Assembly (NCBI GenBank): GCA_916720335.1
Contig: CAKAQU010000020.1
Span: 1 to 18,616 of the forward strand
DNA length: 18,616 nt
From: an uncultured Moraxella sp.
GTDB taxonomy: Bacteria > Pseudomonadota > Gammaproteobacteria > Pseudomonadales > Moraxellaceae
Direction of reading: 5' to 3'
The translations under genes were made by a program, and so were the position numbers. This document shows positions 5,862-12,909 of this stretch, one piece after another (position 1 is the stretch's first letter; each line of letters starts with the position of its first letter). The notes under the pieces were generated by a model, which was not told the origin of the DNA, did not search any database, and worked only from the letters and a program-made list of their open reading frames with translations.

Positions 5862-6395
5862 ATGAGCCTAACAAGCTTGACCCCAAAAGAAGCTGCTGAA
5901 AAAATGAAACACAAAGCAGTTTTGATTGATATTCGCCATACAGATGAATATTTGCGCAAACACATTACTGGTGCGATTTCACTACCTTTGAATACACTCG
6001 CCAAAAACACCAACCAATTACCCCAAAATGGTGTGGTTATTTTTGGCTGCCTATCTGGCATGCGAACCCAGCAAAATGCCAATCTGCTGGAAAATTATTC
6101 AAAAAACTGTCAGGAAGCCTATATTTTACAAGGCGGCTTAATGGCATGGGAAAAAGCAGGATTGCCTATAGAAGCTCAACCAAACGCTCCTTTAGAGCTA
6201 ATGCGTCAAGTGCAGCTGATTGCTGGCGTTTTGGTTTTGTTGGGGGTAACTTTAGGAATTACCATCTCCCCTTGGTTTTTAGGCATCTCAGGTTTTGTGG
6301 GCATGGGGCTAATGCTGGCTGGCTTAACAGGATTTTGTGGTTTGGCAAAAGTTTTAATGCTTATGCCTTGGAATGCCACTAATAAAACATCTTAA
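5862..6395 (+). CDS. Membrane-anchored rhodanese sulfurtransferase (YgaP type)
   Basis: 177 residues: an N-terminal cytoplasmic rhodanese domain (about 5-105) followed by two membrane segments (about 116-136 and 140-162) of the DUF2892 type. The active-site cysteine is C63 in the loop FGCLSGMRT, the same position as in E. coli YgaP (174 residues). Upstream landmarks are LIDIRHTDEYLRKHITGAISLPL and downstream YILQGGLMAWEKAGLPIE, both standard for single-domain rhodaneses. It would carry persulfide sulfur on C63 at the inner face of the membrane and take part in sulfide or thiosulfate metabolism. It starts 29 bases after the regulator gene; the ribosome site (GCGGA) is mediocre. A cysteine in the second membrane segment (TGFCG) is matched in the next gene. 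Confidence 0.88.
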   Translation: MSLTSLTPKEAAEKMKHKAVLIDIRHTDEYLRKHITGAISLPLNTLAKNTNQLPQNGVVIFGCLSGMRTQQNANLLENYSKNCQEAYILQGGLMAWEKAGLPIEAQPNAPLELMRQVQLIAGVLVLLGVTLGITISPWFLGISGFVGMGLMLAGLTGFCGLAKVLMLMPWNATNKTS

Positions 6396-6423
6396 TTTTA
6401 TCATTTCTCTTTGAGGATTTATT

Positions 6424-6606
6424 ATGAAAGCAAATCTTGGAAAAATTGACCGTATTTTACGCTTTGTTCTTGGTGCAGTTTTGGTTGGGCTGGCAGCCGC
6501 TAAAATCATTGGAATTTGGGGATTTTTAGGAATTATTTTACTGGCAACCGCCTTTATGAACTTTTGCCCAATTTACCGTTTACTTGGCATTTCAACCAAA
6601 AAATAA
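6424..6606 (+). CDS. Small DUF2892 inner-membrane protein
   Basis: A 60-residue protein: a short N-terminal stretch ending in KIDRILRFVLG, two hydrophobic segments (about 13-28 and 31-46), then FCPIYRLLGI. This is the classic stand-alone DUF2892 domain and is the same module as the C-terminal membrane part of the preceding rhodanese, including the phenylalanine-cysteine pair (MNFCPIYRLL against TGFCGLAKVL). Function is unknown; such proteins accompany rhodanese and sulfide genes. The ribosome binding site is GAGGA, six bases before the ATG. It is the last gene of the operon and is followed by a terminator. Confidence 0.85.
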   Translation: MKANLGKIDRILRFVLGAVLVGLAAAKIIGIWGFLGIILLATAFMNFCPIYRLLGISTKK

Positions 6607-6638
6607 TCCAGTCAAACAATCCTGTCATTATTTACATC

Positions 6639-6662
6639 AAGGCTATTTTATAGCCTTTTTTT
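6639..6662 (+). terminator. Rho-independent terminator of the sulfur-response operon
   Basis: AAGGCTAT pairs with ATAGCCTT around a TTT loop and runs into seven T residues ending at 6662, 33 bases after the DUF2892 stop codon. Confidence 0.9.
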
Positions 6663-6683
6663 ATGATAAATCTGTAGTGAATT

Positions 6684-6692
6684 TGCTATAAT
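6684..6692 (+). promoter_or_regulatory. Predicted extended -10 promoter for rlmD
   Basis: TGCTATAAT is a perfect -10 box with the extended TGn element. At the matching -35 position only TGATAA (6664-6669) is seen, directly after the preceding terminator. The leader would be about 50 bases. Confidence 0.6.
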
Positions 6693-6748
6693 GCACCACC
6701 CATCATTTTTAACAAAAAAAATTTATCAAAAAACTGACAGGCAACAAT

Positions 6749-8275
6749 ATGACCATCATTCACGCTCCAAAAAAAGCTGGTAAACCTACTAAAAAAGCCC
6801 GACTGCGTTTGGCAGAAGCGCCGCCCATTACTTTTAAAATCACAGGACTGGCTCATGATGGACGGGCAGTTAGCAGTTATGATGGTCAATTGATTGAGCA
6901 TCAAGAAAATTATGCTGAAAAAGTTGGTAAAAAGGTCTTTATTAGCCACGCCCTACCCGATGAAGTCGTCAGCGTTAAAATCAAATCTGTTAAAAAAAGC
7001 TATGAAGAAGGCGATGCTCTTGCTGTAATTGACAATCCAAATTCCATGCGTCAAAAACCAGCTTGTCCACATTTTGGAGTCTGTGGTGGCTGCAGTCTTC
7101 AACATTGGCAAGCAGATGGACAAATTGAATTTAAACAATCCGTTTTAGCAGAACTTTTACATCATCAAGCCAATACCGCTCCGAAACATTGGCTAGTTCC
7201 TTTGACTGCTGACCGTTTAGCTTATCGCACAAAAGCGCGTCTTGGTGTGCGTTATGTTGCCAAAAAAGATAAAACACTGGTGGGGTTTCGTGAACGCAGC
7301 AGTAATTTTTTGGCAGATTTATCAGAATGCCATATTTTAGACAAGCGAATTGGATTTGAGCTTGAAAACCTAAAAACACTGATTGGTTCATTAGACAGCC
7401 GAGACAGCATTGCCCAACTGGAAATTGCCATGGGCGAGACACTAGCAGACGTGCCACAAAGTCATAAATCCGTTGCTGTGATTGTACGTCATCTACAAGA
7501 TTTGCCAGATGGTGATTTAAATAAATTACAAGTTTTTTTTGGTCAAAGAAATTGGCAATTATTTTTACAGCCCAAAGGTTCTGATAGCGTTTGGCGGGTT
7601 GATGTTGAAACTGGCGCCAAACATGATGGTAATAGTGTTTTAGCTGAAACCATCTCAAAAAACAGCTTAACCATCCCCCCAACAGGTGGATTGTTTTATC
7701 GTTTACCTAATTTTAATGTAACATTTGAATTTTCGCCAATGGATTTTACGCAAGTGAATTTGTCAGTCAATCAAAAAATGACCAAATTAGCGTGTGATTT
7801 ATTGGATTTAAAAGCGGGTGAGCGTGTACTTGACCTATTTTGTGGACTGGGAAATTTTAGCCTACCACTGGCACGCTGCGTTGGAGAAACAGGCTTTGTA
7901 ATTGGTGTTGAAGGCAGTGTTCAAATGACAGAACGCGCCGCCATGAATGCTAAAGCCAATGGCATTCATCACATTAAATTTTATGCCCAAGACCTAACCG
8001 AGGATTTTTCATCAGCTGATTGGGCAAGTGGTGAAAACAGTTTTGATGCTTTGCTGATTGACCCGCCCCGTTCTGGAGCAGCAGAAGTTATGTCCTACCT
8101 AGGCAGATTTAACGCCAAACGCATTGTTTACGTTTCGTGTAATCCTGCCACACTCGCTCGCGATACTGCTTTGTTATTAGCCCAAGGTTACACGCTCACG
8201 CACGCTGGTGTGATGGATATGTTTTGTCATACGGCTCATGTAGAAAGCATTGCTCGTTTTGAAAAAATTAGCTAG
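6749..8275 (+). CDS. rlmD: 23S rRNA (uracil-1939-C5)-methyltransferase RlmD (RumA)
   Basis: A 508-residue SAM-dependent enzyme that methylates U1939 of 23S rRNA. In order: a lysine-rich N-terminal tail; a TRAM RNA-binding domain (about 28-96); a [4Fe-4S] site with C106, C112 and C115 in CPHFGVCGGC plus C194 in LSECHILD; and a C-terminal Rossmann methyltransferase with VLDLFCGLGNFSLPLA and DALLIDPPRSG. The catalytic nucleophile is C464 in YVSCNPATLARD. The Fe-S ligands point to RlmD rather than TrmA. It is longer than the E. coli enzyme (433 residues), mainly through the N-terminal tail and an insertion around 225-320. The start is the ATG with AGG seven bases upstream. The 3' end faces smpB, nine bases away, with no visible terminator. 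Confidence 0.93.
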   Translation: MTIIHAPKKAGKPTKKARLRLAEAPPITFKITGLAHDGRAVSSYDGQLIEHQENYAEKVGKKVFISHALPDEVVSVKIKSVKKSYEEGDALAVIDNPNSMRQKPACPHFGVCGGCSLQHWQADGQIEFKQSVLAELLHHQANTAPKHWLVPLTADRLAYRTKARLGVRYVAKKDKTLVGFRERSSNFLADLSECHILDKRIGFELENLKTLIGSLDSRDSIAQLEIAMGETLADVPQSHKSVAVIVRHLQDLPDGDLNKLQVFFGQRNWQLFLQPKGSDSVWRVDVETGAKHDGNSVLAETISKNSLTIPPTGGLFYRLPNFNVTFEFSPMDFTQVNLSVNQKMTKLACDLLDLKAGERVLDLFCGLGNFSLPLARCVGETGFVIGVEGSVQMTERAAMNAKANGIHHIKFYAQDLTEDFSSADWASGENSFDALLIDPPRSGAAEVMSYLGRFNAKRIVYVSCNPATLARDTALLLAQGYTLTHAGVMDMFCHTAHVESIARFEKIS

Positions 8276-8284
8276 ATAAATCGG

Positions 8285-8761
8285 TCAGCGTAAATCTGCC
8301 TTAAACCCGCGTCTTTTATCCATTTGCCAATCACGCTCTTTTAACGTGGCACGTTTATCGTGAAGTTTTTTACCGCGAGCTAGAGCGATTTGGCATTTGA
8401 CGCGCGACCCTTTCCAATAACATGACAATGGTACCACCGCATACCCTTTTTGATTGACCATTCCAAAAAGTTTATTAATTTCACGGCGATTTAATAACAG
8501 TTTTCTGGTACGAATATTATCGGGATTGACGTGAGTGGATGTGGTTAAAAGCGGCTGGATATGCCCACCAAACAAAAAAGCCTCATTGTTTTTAAAAATT
8601 ACATAAGCATCGGTAATTGCCATCTTTCCAGCTCTGATAGATTTGACTTCCCAACCCTCTAGCACCATACCCGCTTCAAATGTTTCCTCAATAAAATACT
8701 CATGACGAGCTTTTTTATTGGCGCAAATTTGAGCAGATGTTTTTTTTGGTTTTTTTGACAT
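8285..8761 (-). CDS. smpB: SsrA-binding protein SmpB
   Basis: 158 residues, normal for the family (E. coli 160). SmpB binds tmRNA and brings it to stalled ribosomes for trans-translation. Landmarks: ARHEYFIEETFEAGMVLEGWEVKS in the oligonucleotide-binding barrel, IRAGKMAITDAYV, HVNPDNIRTRKLLLNRREI, and the basic C-terminal tail beginning KKLHDKRATLKERDW, which enters the mRNA channel. The start ATG follows TTTGAGAATTTT, a weak ribosome site. Its own tmRNA gene is not in this window. Confidence 0.95.
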   Translation of the reverse strand: MSKKPKKTSAQICANKKARHEYFIEETFEAGMVLEGWEVKSIRAGKMAITDAYVIFKNNEAFLFGGHIQPLLTTSTHVNPDNIRTRKLLLNRREINKLFGMVNQKGYAVVPLSCYWKGSRVKCQIALARGKKLHDKRATLKERDWQMDKRRGFKADLR

Positions 8762-8793
8762 AAAATTCTCAAATTGTTATTTTATTGGTCTTT

Positions 8794-8822
8794 ATTATAA
8801 GCGACAAAACAGGCAAAAACAA
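8794..8822 (-). promoter_or_regulatory. Predicted promoter for smpB
   Basis: On the minus strand, TTGTTT (8822-8817) and a perfect TATAAT (8799-8794) are separated by 17 bases, about 33 bases before the smpB start. Confidence 0.6.
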
Positions 8823-8890
8823 ATTGCCTTTAACCGCAATCCTTGATAAGATGATTTTACCTTACATCCAAGTCTAACATGAGATAAATT

Positions 8891-9682
8891 ATGCCACACA
8901 ATCTTCAAAGCCAGCCAGCTCTTGAGACACTACTAAACCATCGTTCCATTCGTAAATTCACAGGTGAGCCAATTTCTGATGAGCTTTTAACTGCAATTTT
9001 AGAAGCTGGTCGAGCTGTTTCAACGTCTAGTTTTTTACAAATGGCAAGCATCATTCGAGTTACTGACCCTAAAAAACGTACGGCTTTTCGCCAAATTTCT
9101 TGCGAAATGAATGAAGATGAGTACAATCAAGCGCTTAGCGAAAATAAACGTCTAGGTCATCACTATGTCGAAACAGCGGCAGAATTTTTGGTGTTTTGCA
9201 TGGATACCCATCGCCACCAACAATTAACCAAAATTCAAGATGACTGGACAGAAGTCATGCTAATTGGGGCGGTTGATGGAGCATTAATGGCACAAAATGT
9301 TTTGGCAGCAGCTGAGAGTTTGGGGCTTGGCGGGGTTTATATTGGCAGTCTTCGTAATGATATTGAACGAGCCAGCAACCTGCTTGAATTACCGCAGCAC
9401 GTTGTGCCAATGTTTGGGCTTTGTCTAGGTTATCCTGATATGACCGCTAAAGTCAATCAATCTCAACGTCCACGCTTACCTCTTGATGTTTTGGTTAGCC
9501 AAAATACCTATCAAGTTGCCAGCCAGGACGTTTTAGAAAGTTATAATGAAGTTGTGCGTGATTATTATCAAAGTCGCGGATTGGATTTGGATTGGCGTGG
9601 TCAAATCGCCGCTACGTTTGGTAATCCTGTGCGTCCATTTATGCTAGATTACCTACAAAAACAAGGGTTTGCAAAACGCTAA
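8891..9682 (+). CDS. nfsA: Oxygen-insensitive NADPH nitroreductase / flavin oxidoreductase NfsA
   Basis: A 263-residue FMN-dependent NADPH oxidoreductase of the NfsA/FRP family, which reduces nitroaromatics, quinones and similar electron acceptors in two-electron steps. The flavin-phosphate site HRSIRKF is at residues 17-23, followed by AVSTSSFLQMASIIRVTD, ETAAEFLVFCMD, MAQNVLAAAESLGLGGVYIGSLRNDIE and LPQHVVPMFGLCLGYP, all matching E. coli NfsA (240 residues) in order, and the C terminus RPFMLDYLQKQGFAKR likewise. It stands alone between divergent smpB and convergent blh-like genes. A possible promoter is TTGCCT at 8824 with TAAGAT 17 bases on, which is weak. The physiological substrate is not known. 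Confidence 0.92.
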   Translation: MPHNLQSQPALETLLNHRSIRKFTGEPISDELLTAILEAGRAVSTSSFLQMASIIRVTDPKKRTAFRQISCEMNEDEYNQALSENKRLGHHYVETAAEFLVFCMDTHRHQQLTKIQDDWTEVMLIGAVDGALMAQNVLAAAESLGLGGVYIGSLRNDIERASNLLELPQHVVPMFGLCLGYPDMTAKVNQSQRPRLPLDVLVSQNTYQVASQDVLESYNEVVRDYYQSRGLDLDWRGQIAATFGNPVRPFMLDYLQKQGFAKR

Positions 9683-9703
9683 CTATAATTAAATTAAGGC
9701 AGC

Positions 9704-10027
9704 CTAAATTAGCCCACACACGACCGCACTTTGGTACAAACGTTTGGCACGGCTGCCTGTTCCACAAAATACCATCACAGGTTTTGGCAGCTTATTGATA
9801 ACGTCTGCAAAATTTTTGACTTGTTGCAAATGAATGCCGTCAATATCCGTAGGTATATGCTGATACTCCAGTTCTGCCTTTTTGGCACTAATTGCCAAAT
9901 CTGCTGATTTTGGCTGCTCTGCCACTTCATCATCAAAACGCAAATTGACCAGACTCTTATAGCCAAGTTTAGCAAGATTTTGGCATTGGCAAGGATGAAT
10001 TTGTTTATATAAAGTCAAATTTGTCAT
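9704..10027 (-). CDS. Stand-alone DUF442 / Blh-like (TIGR01244-type) sulfurtransferase-phosphatase fold protein
   Basis: A 107-residue cytoplasmic protein matching the small phosphatase-like domain found in Blh and similar proteins: an early hydrophobic strand YKSLVNLRFDDE (family: G.k.IInLR...E), a middle PTDIDGIHLQQVKNFADVI (family: P.......v..f...l) and a signature loop VFCGTGSRAKRLY with C88 and R93. The loop fits the family pattern C-x2-G-x-R, so C88 is the likely nucleophile. In Blh proteins this domain is fused to a persulfide-dioxygenase-like hydrolase and belongs to the BigR operon; here it is alone, about 3 kb from the BigR-like operon and on the other strand. AGGA seven bases before the ATG supports the start. 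Family is fairly clear; sulfur function is inferred. Confidence 0.72.
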   Translation of the reverse strand: MTNLTLYKQIHPCQCQNLAKLGYKSLVNLRFDDEVAEQPKSADLAISAKKAELEYQHIPTDIDGIHLQQVKNFADVINKLPKPVMVFCGTGSRAKRLYQSAVVCGLI

Positions 10028-10240
10028 GGTTTTTCCTGTTATTTTAATGATGGTCTTACGCTCTTAGTATTGTCTGGTGCTATATTACAAAAAAATACAT
10101 CAAGACGCCATTTTTAATTTGGCATAAACTTATGACAAAAATTAAATTTTTTTAATAAAATTTTAACAATGTGGAATAAGTGATTTTTTACTTTTTTCTT
10201 AAAAACTGTTTTACAATATCTTTATTTTAACTGTTAATCT
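10028..10240. other. AT-rich divergent intergenic region between blh-like gene and ferredoxin
   Basis: 213 bases that are very rich in A and T, particularly 10131-10220. A possible -10 for the ferredoxin operon is TACAAT at 10212-10217; no good -35 is seen. No ORF, RNA gene or strong inverted repeat was recognised. Confidence 0.4.
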
Positions 10241-10498
10241 ATGGCACTAAAAATCACAAACGATTGTATCAATTGCGACATTTGCGAACCTGAATGCCCC
10301 AACGAAGCGATAAGTTATGACAACAAACATCAAAAAACCTACATCATCAATCCTGATTTATGTACTGAGTGTGTGGGTTTTTACGATGCACCCACCTGCG
10401 ATAAAGTCTGCCCAATTGACTGCATCATCAAAGACGACGAACGCCCTGAAACTGATGATGAACTTTTAGACAAATACAAACGAATTTGGAACAAATAA
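10241..10498 (+). CDS. YfhL-family 2[4Fe-4S] ferredoxin
   Basis: An 85-residue bacterial-type ferredoxin. The first cluster motif is C9, C12, C15 and C19 (CINCDICEPEC); the second has C41, C44, C53, C57 and C61, with an insertion of eight residues between the second and third ligands (CTECVGFYDAPTC) and a CxxxC ending. This insertion and the acidic C-terminal tail (about 65-85) are typical of the Allochromatium vinosum/YfhL class, which has unusually low-potential clusters. Its redox partner is unknown. It is the first gene of the six-gene run that includes rarA. The region before the ATG (CTGTTAATCT) lacks a clear Shine-Dalgarno sequence, so translation may be weak or use another signal. Confidence 0.92.
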   Translation: MALKITNDCINCDICEPECPNEAISYDNKHQKTYIINPDLCTECVGFYDAPTCDKVCPIDCIIKDDERPETDDELLDKYKRIWNK

Positions 10499-10508
10499 TG
10501 GAGCAACC

Positions 10509-11117
10509 ATGAGTGAATTTACTCAAGAAGAATTGTTAAGCAAAGCCCAGTATTGGCGAAAAGACATTCATTTTAAGCAAGATGTGTTAGGTCGCCCTTT
10601 TGAATTTTATACCACTTGGGGGATTTTTAGCCCTGAAAAATTAGACGATGGCAGTTTGATGTTGTTGGATTATATTGATTTTAAATCTGAGGACACTTCC
10701 ATTGATTTAGGTTGTGGCTATGGTGTGCTGGGTATGACCGCTGCCAGAGAATGCCCTGATGGTCAGCATTTATTGATTGATAAAGACTTTGTAGCAGTGG
10801 AGTATGCTCGCTTAAATTGCGAAAAAAATCAGCTGACCAATACCCATGTACAACTGTCTAATGGTTTTAACCAAGTGGATAATAATCTAACCTTTAGCCT
10901 TGTTATGTCCAATCTACCCGCCAAAGTCGGCAAAGAACAGCATTACTTGTATCTTTTAGACGCTTATCAGCGTATGACGGCTGGCGGGCGTTTTTATGTT
11001 GTAACCATCAATGGATTACGCCAATTTATGAAACGAGCATTTACCGAAGTTTTTGGCAATGCTGAAAAAGTCAAGCAAGGCAAAACCTACACCATCACCA
11101 TGGCAACCAAAGAATAA
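10509..11117 (+). CDS. Class I SAM-dependent methyltransferase, RsmC/MTS-like small domain
   Basis: A 202-residue single-domain methyltransferase. SAM-binding motif I is SIDLGCGYGVLGM (64-76), the acidic ribose-binding residue is D91 in LLIDKD, and the motif IV region is VMSNLPAKVGKE (132-143). RsmC, RlmG and MJ0882-type enzymes have NPP(F/I) at motif IV; here it is N135-L-P-A-K, keeping the catalytic asparagine and one proline. Preceding FEFYTTWGIFSPEKLDDGSLMLLDYI matches the gate region of that group (in RsmC, GVFS...D.G..LL). So it is likely an RNA or protein N-methyltransferase of unknown substrate. GGAG six bases before the ATG, and a 10-base gap from the ferredoxin gene, suggest one operon. 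Confidence 0.8.
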   Translation: MSEFTQEELLSKAQYWRKDIHFKQDVLGRPFEFYTTWGIFSPEKLDDGSLMLLDYIDFKSEDTSIDLGCGYGVLGMTAARECPDGQHLLIDKDFVAVEYARLNCEKNQLTNTHVQLSNGFNQVDNNLTFSLVMSNLPAKVGKEQHYLYLLDAYQRMTAGGRFYVVTINGLRQFMKRAFTEVFGNAEKVKQGKTYTITMATKE

Positions 11118-11119
11118 CT

Positions 11120-11635
11120 ATGTTTGGACTTGCTTTACCTGTACTAAAAATGCCATGGTTTATCAAAAAATATCAAAAAAATAAACCAGTCATTCGTCAT
11201 TTAACAGCTGGGGAAATCGCCCTCGCCAAAACTGTTTTTGGTGATTTGTTGGATTATACAAAAGTACATATTATCAATTATCCATATATTCCATGGCAAG
11301 GGTCAGAGGTTTTTATAGCGCCAAATGGACAAATTTTTGTTGGTGATATTCATTATAAAGACGATTATTCACTTGAAAGTCCAGTGTATCAGCAAGTTTT
11401 TATCCATGAGATGACTCATGTATTACAGCACCAACAAGGTGTTTTTGTGCTTTTGCATGGTGCTTATTTGCAAAGTGCTTATTATTTGACCTTTAAAAAA
11501 TACAATCCTTACTTTTATCACTATAGCCCTGATAAGAATTTTTGGGATTATAATATTGAACAACAAGGCAAAATTGCTGAGGATATTTATCTTGGCAAAA
11601 TTCCTAACATCATCAAAGCTCGTCAAAAATTATGA
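11120..11635 (+). CDS. Putative zinc metallopeptidase-like protein with HEMTH motif
   Basis: 171 residues. A zincin motif H96-E-M-T-H100 lies in VFIHEMTHVLQHQQG; a candidate third ligand is a glutamate farther on (E147 or E154, in the helix EQQGKIAED). Before it comes LTAGEIALAKTVFGDLLDYTKVHI and a strand-rich stretch with APNGQIFVGDIHY, an arrangement I recognise from small uncharacterised proteobacterial proteins sometimes labelled Vgr-related. There is no signal peptide; MFGLALPVL at the start is mildly hydrophobic. It may be a cytoplasmic protease or an inactive relative; substrate unknown. It starts two bases after the methyltransferase stop and overlaps rarA by the four bases ATGA, so translation of the three is probably coupled. 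Confidence 0.7.
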   Translation: MFGLALPVLKMPWFIKKYQKNKPVIRHLTAGEIALAKTVFGDLLDYTKVHIINYPYIPWQGSEVFIAPNGQIFVGDIHYKDDYSLESPVYQQVFIHEMTHVLQHQQGVFVLLHGAYLQSAYYLTFKKYNPYFYHYSPDKNFWDYNIEQQGKIAEDIYLGKIPNIIKARQKL

Positions 11636-12900
11636 CTTACACACCACTTGCCCAAAGAATGCGCCCCAATAAACTGAGCCAAATTGTTGGGCAAAAACAC
11701 TTATTAGCCGATGATGCGCCAATTGCTCGTATGGTTTTAGGTGGCTATCTTCCCAGTATTATTTTGCATGGTGAAGCTGGTATTGGTAAAACCACATTAG
11801 CACAAGTTTTAGCCAAAACCATGGGGCGAGACTTTTATGCATTATCTGCATTGACGCTAACTGTCAAAGAGTTAAGAGAATTAATTGATAAATATCATGA
11901 TAATTTATTGTTTGAACCGCCAATTATTTTTATTGATGAGATTCATCGTTTTAACAAAGCCCAACAAGACGGGCTATTACAGGTGGTAGAAACAGGAAAC
12001 ATCACCCTTATTGGAGCAACCACCGAAAACCCATCGTTTAGTGTGAACAATGCTTTATTGTCTCGCTGTCAGGTCTATCGCCTGGAACCTTTATCCGAAA
12101 TAGACATTACAGAATTATTAAATCATGCTCTAAAAAATGATGAAATTTTAATCAAATTATCCATTCATTTGACCGCTCAAAAAACCATTTATCGGCTTTG
12201 TTGTGGTGATGCCAGAAAAGCATTAAATATTTTAGAACTTGCCGTACAAACCGCCAAAGCTGACGGTGATGGCGTACGAGTTATTGATGACAACCTTCTT
12301 GCTCAGGTCGCTCAAAATCTTATCTTACAATACGATAAAGATGGTCAAATGCACCACGATATCATCTCAGCAATGATAAAATCCATTCGCGGCAGTGATG
12401 CTGATGCAGCGTTGTACTGGTTAGCACTGATGTTAAATGCAGGTGAAAATCCTGAATTTATTGCTCGTCGGCTGGTTATCAGTGCCAGTGAAGACATTGG
12501 GCTTGCCAATCCAAACGCATTGATACTTGCTGATAGTGCCTTGCGTTCAGTCAAAAACATTGGTATGCCTGAAGCACGAATTATTTTGGGGCAAATAGCA
12601 ATTTATTTGGCAAATTCTCCAAAATCTAATACCAGTTATCAAGCCATCAATCAGGCCTTAGAATTTGCCAAAACCCATCAGTTTGCCGTACCACTGCATC
12701 TTAGAAATGGGGCAACCTCACTGATGCAAGCAGAAGGTTTTGGTCAGGGTTATCAGTATCCACATGACTACCCCTACCATTATTGTTCACAAAACTATCT
12801 ACCCAAAGAAATGCAGCACATTCGTTTTTATCAATACGGTGACAATGACGCTGAACAAGCCAGCAAAAATTACATTTGGTGGTTAAAATACAAAACCTAA
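11632..12900 (+). CDS. rarA: Replication-associated recombination protein RarA (MgsA)
   Basis: A 422-residue AAA+ ATPase related to clamp loaders that acts at stalled or gapped replication forks. Walker A is GEAGIGKTT (47-55, K53), Walker B is IIFIDEIHRF (98-107), sensor 1 region LIGATTENPSF, arginine-finger neighbourhood LLSRCQVYRL, then the C-terminal tetramerisation part with GDARKALNILELA, RLVISASEDIGLANPNAL and the final PHDYPYHYCSQNYLPKEM. It is slightly shorter than E. coli RarA (447). The start overlaps the previous gene's stop as ATGA. It is the last core gene of the run; the next two genes have visibly lower G+C. Confidence 0.94.
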   Translation: MTYTPLAQRMRPNKLSQIVGQKHLLADDAPIARMVLGGYLPSIILHGEAGIGKTTLAQVLAKTMGRDFYALSALTLTVKELRELIDKYHDNLLFEPPIIFIDEIHRFNKAQQDGLLQVVETGNITLIGATTENPSFSVNNALLSRCQVYRLEPLSEIDITELLNHALKNDEILIKLSIHLTAQKTIYRLCCGDARKALNILELAVQTAKADGDGVRVIDDNLLAQVAQNLILQYDKDGQMHHDIISAMIKSIRGSDADAALYWLALMLNAGENPEFIARRLVISASEDIGLANPNALILADSALRSVKNIGMPEARIILGQIAIYLANSPKSNTSYQAINQALEFAKTHQFAVPLHLRNGATSLMQAEGFGQGYQYPHDYPYHYCSQNYLPKEMQHIRFYQYGDNDAEQASKNYIWWLKYKT

Positions 12901-12909
12901 AGAATCATT

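Noticed and set aside
6146..6382. Open frame overlapping the rhodanese gene in another frame
   Set aside because: The rhodanese frame has a complete domain, active site and membrane segments, while the overlapping frame has no motif or ribosome site.
5465..6606. Arsenic or metal resistance operon
   Set aside because: The regulator lacks the metal-binding cysteine motif of ArsR/SmtB, and the partners are rhodanese and DUF2892 proteins rather than arsenate reductase or efflux pumps.
7131..7682. 183-codon open frame on the minus strand inside rlmD
   Set aside because: It is antisense to the catalytic and central parts of a clear RlmD. The translated sequence is tryptophan-, phenylalanine- and histidine-rich with no recognisable motif or ribosome site, so it is a shadow frame.
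9692..9710. Near-palindrome between nfsA and the blh-like gene as a terminator
   Set aside because: The stem has a central mismatch, a loop too small to form well and no T-run on either side, so it is not supported as a terminator.
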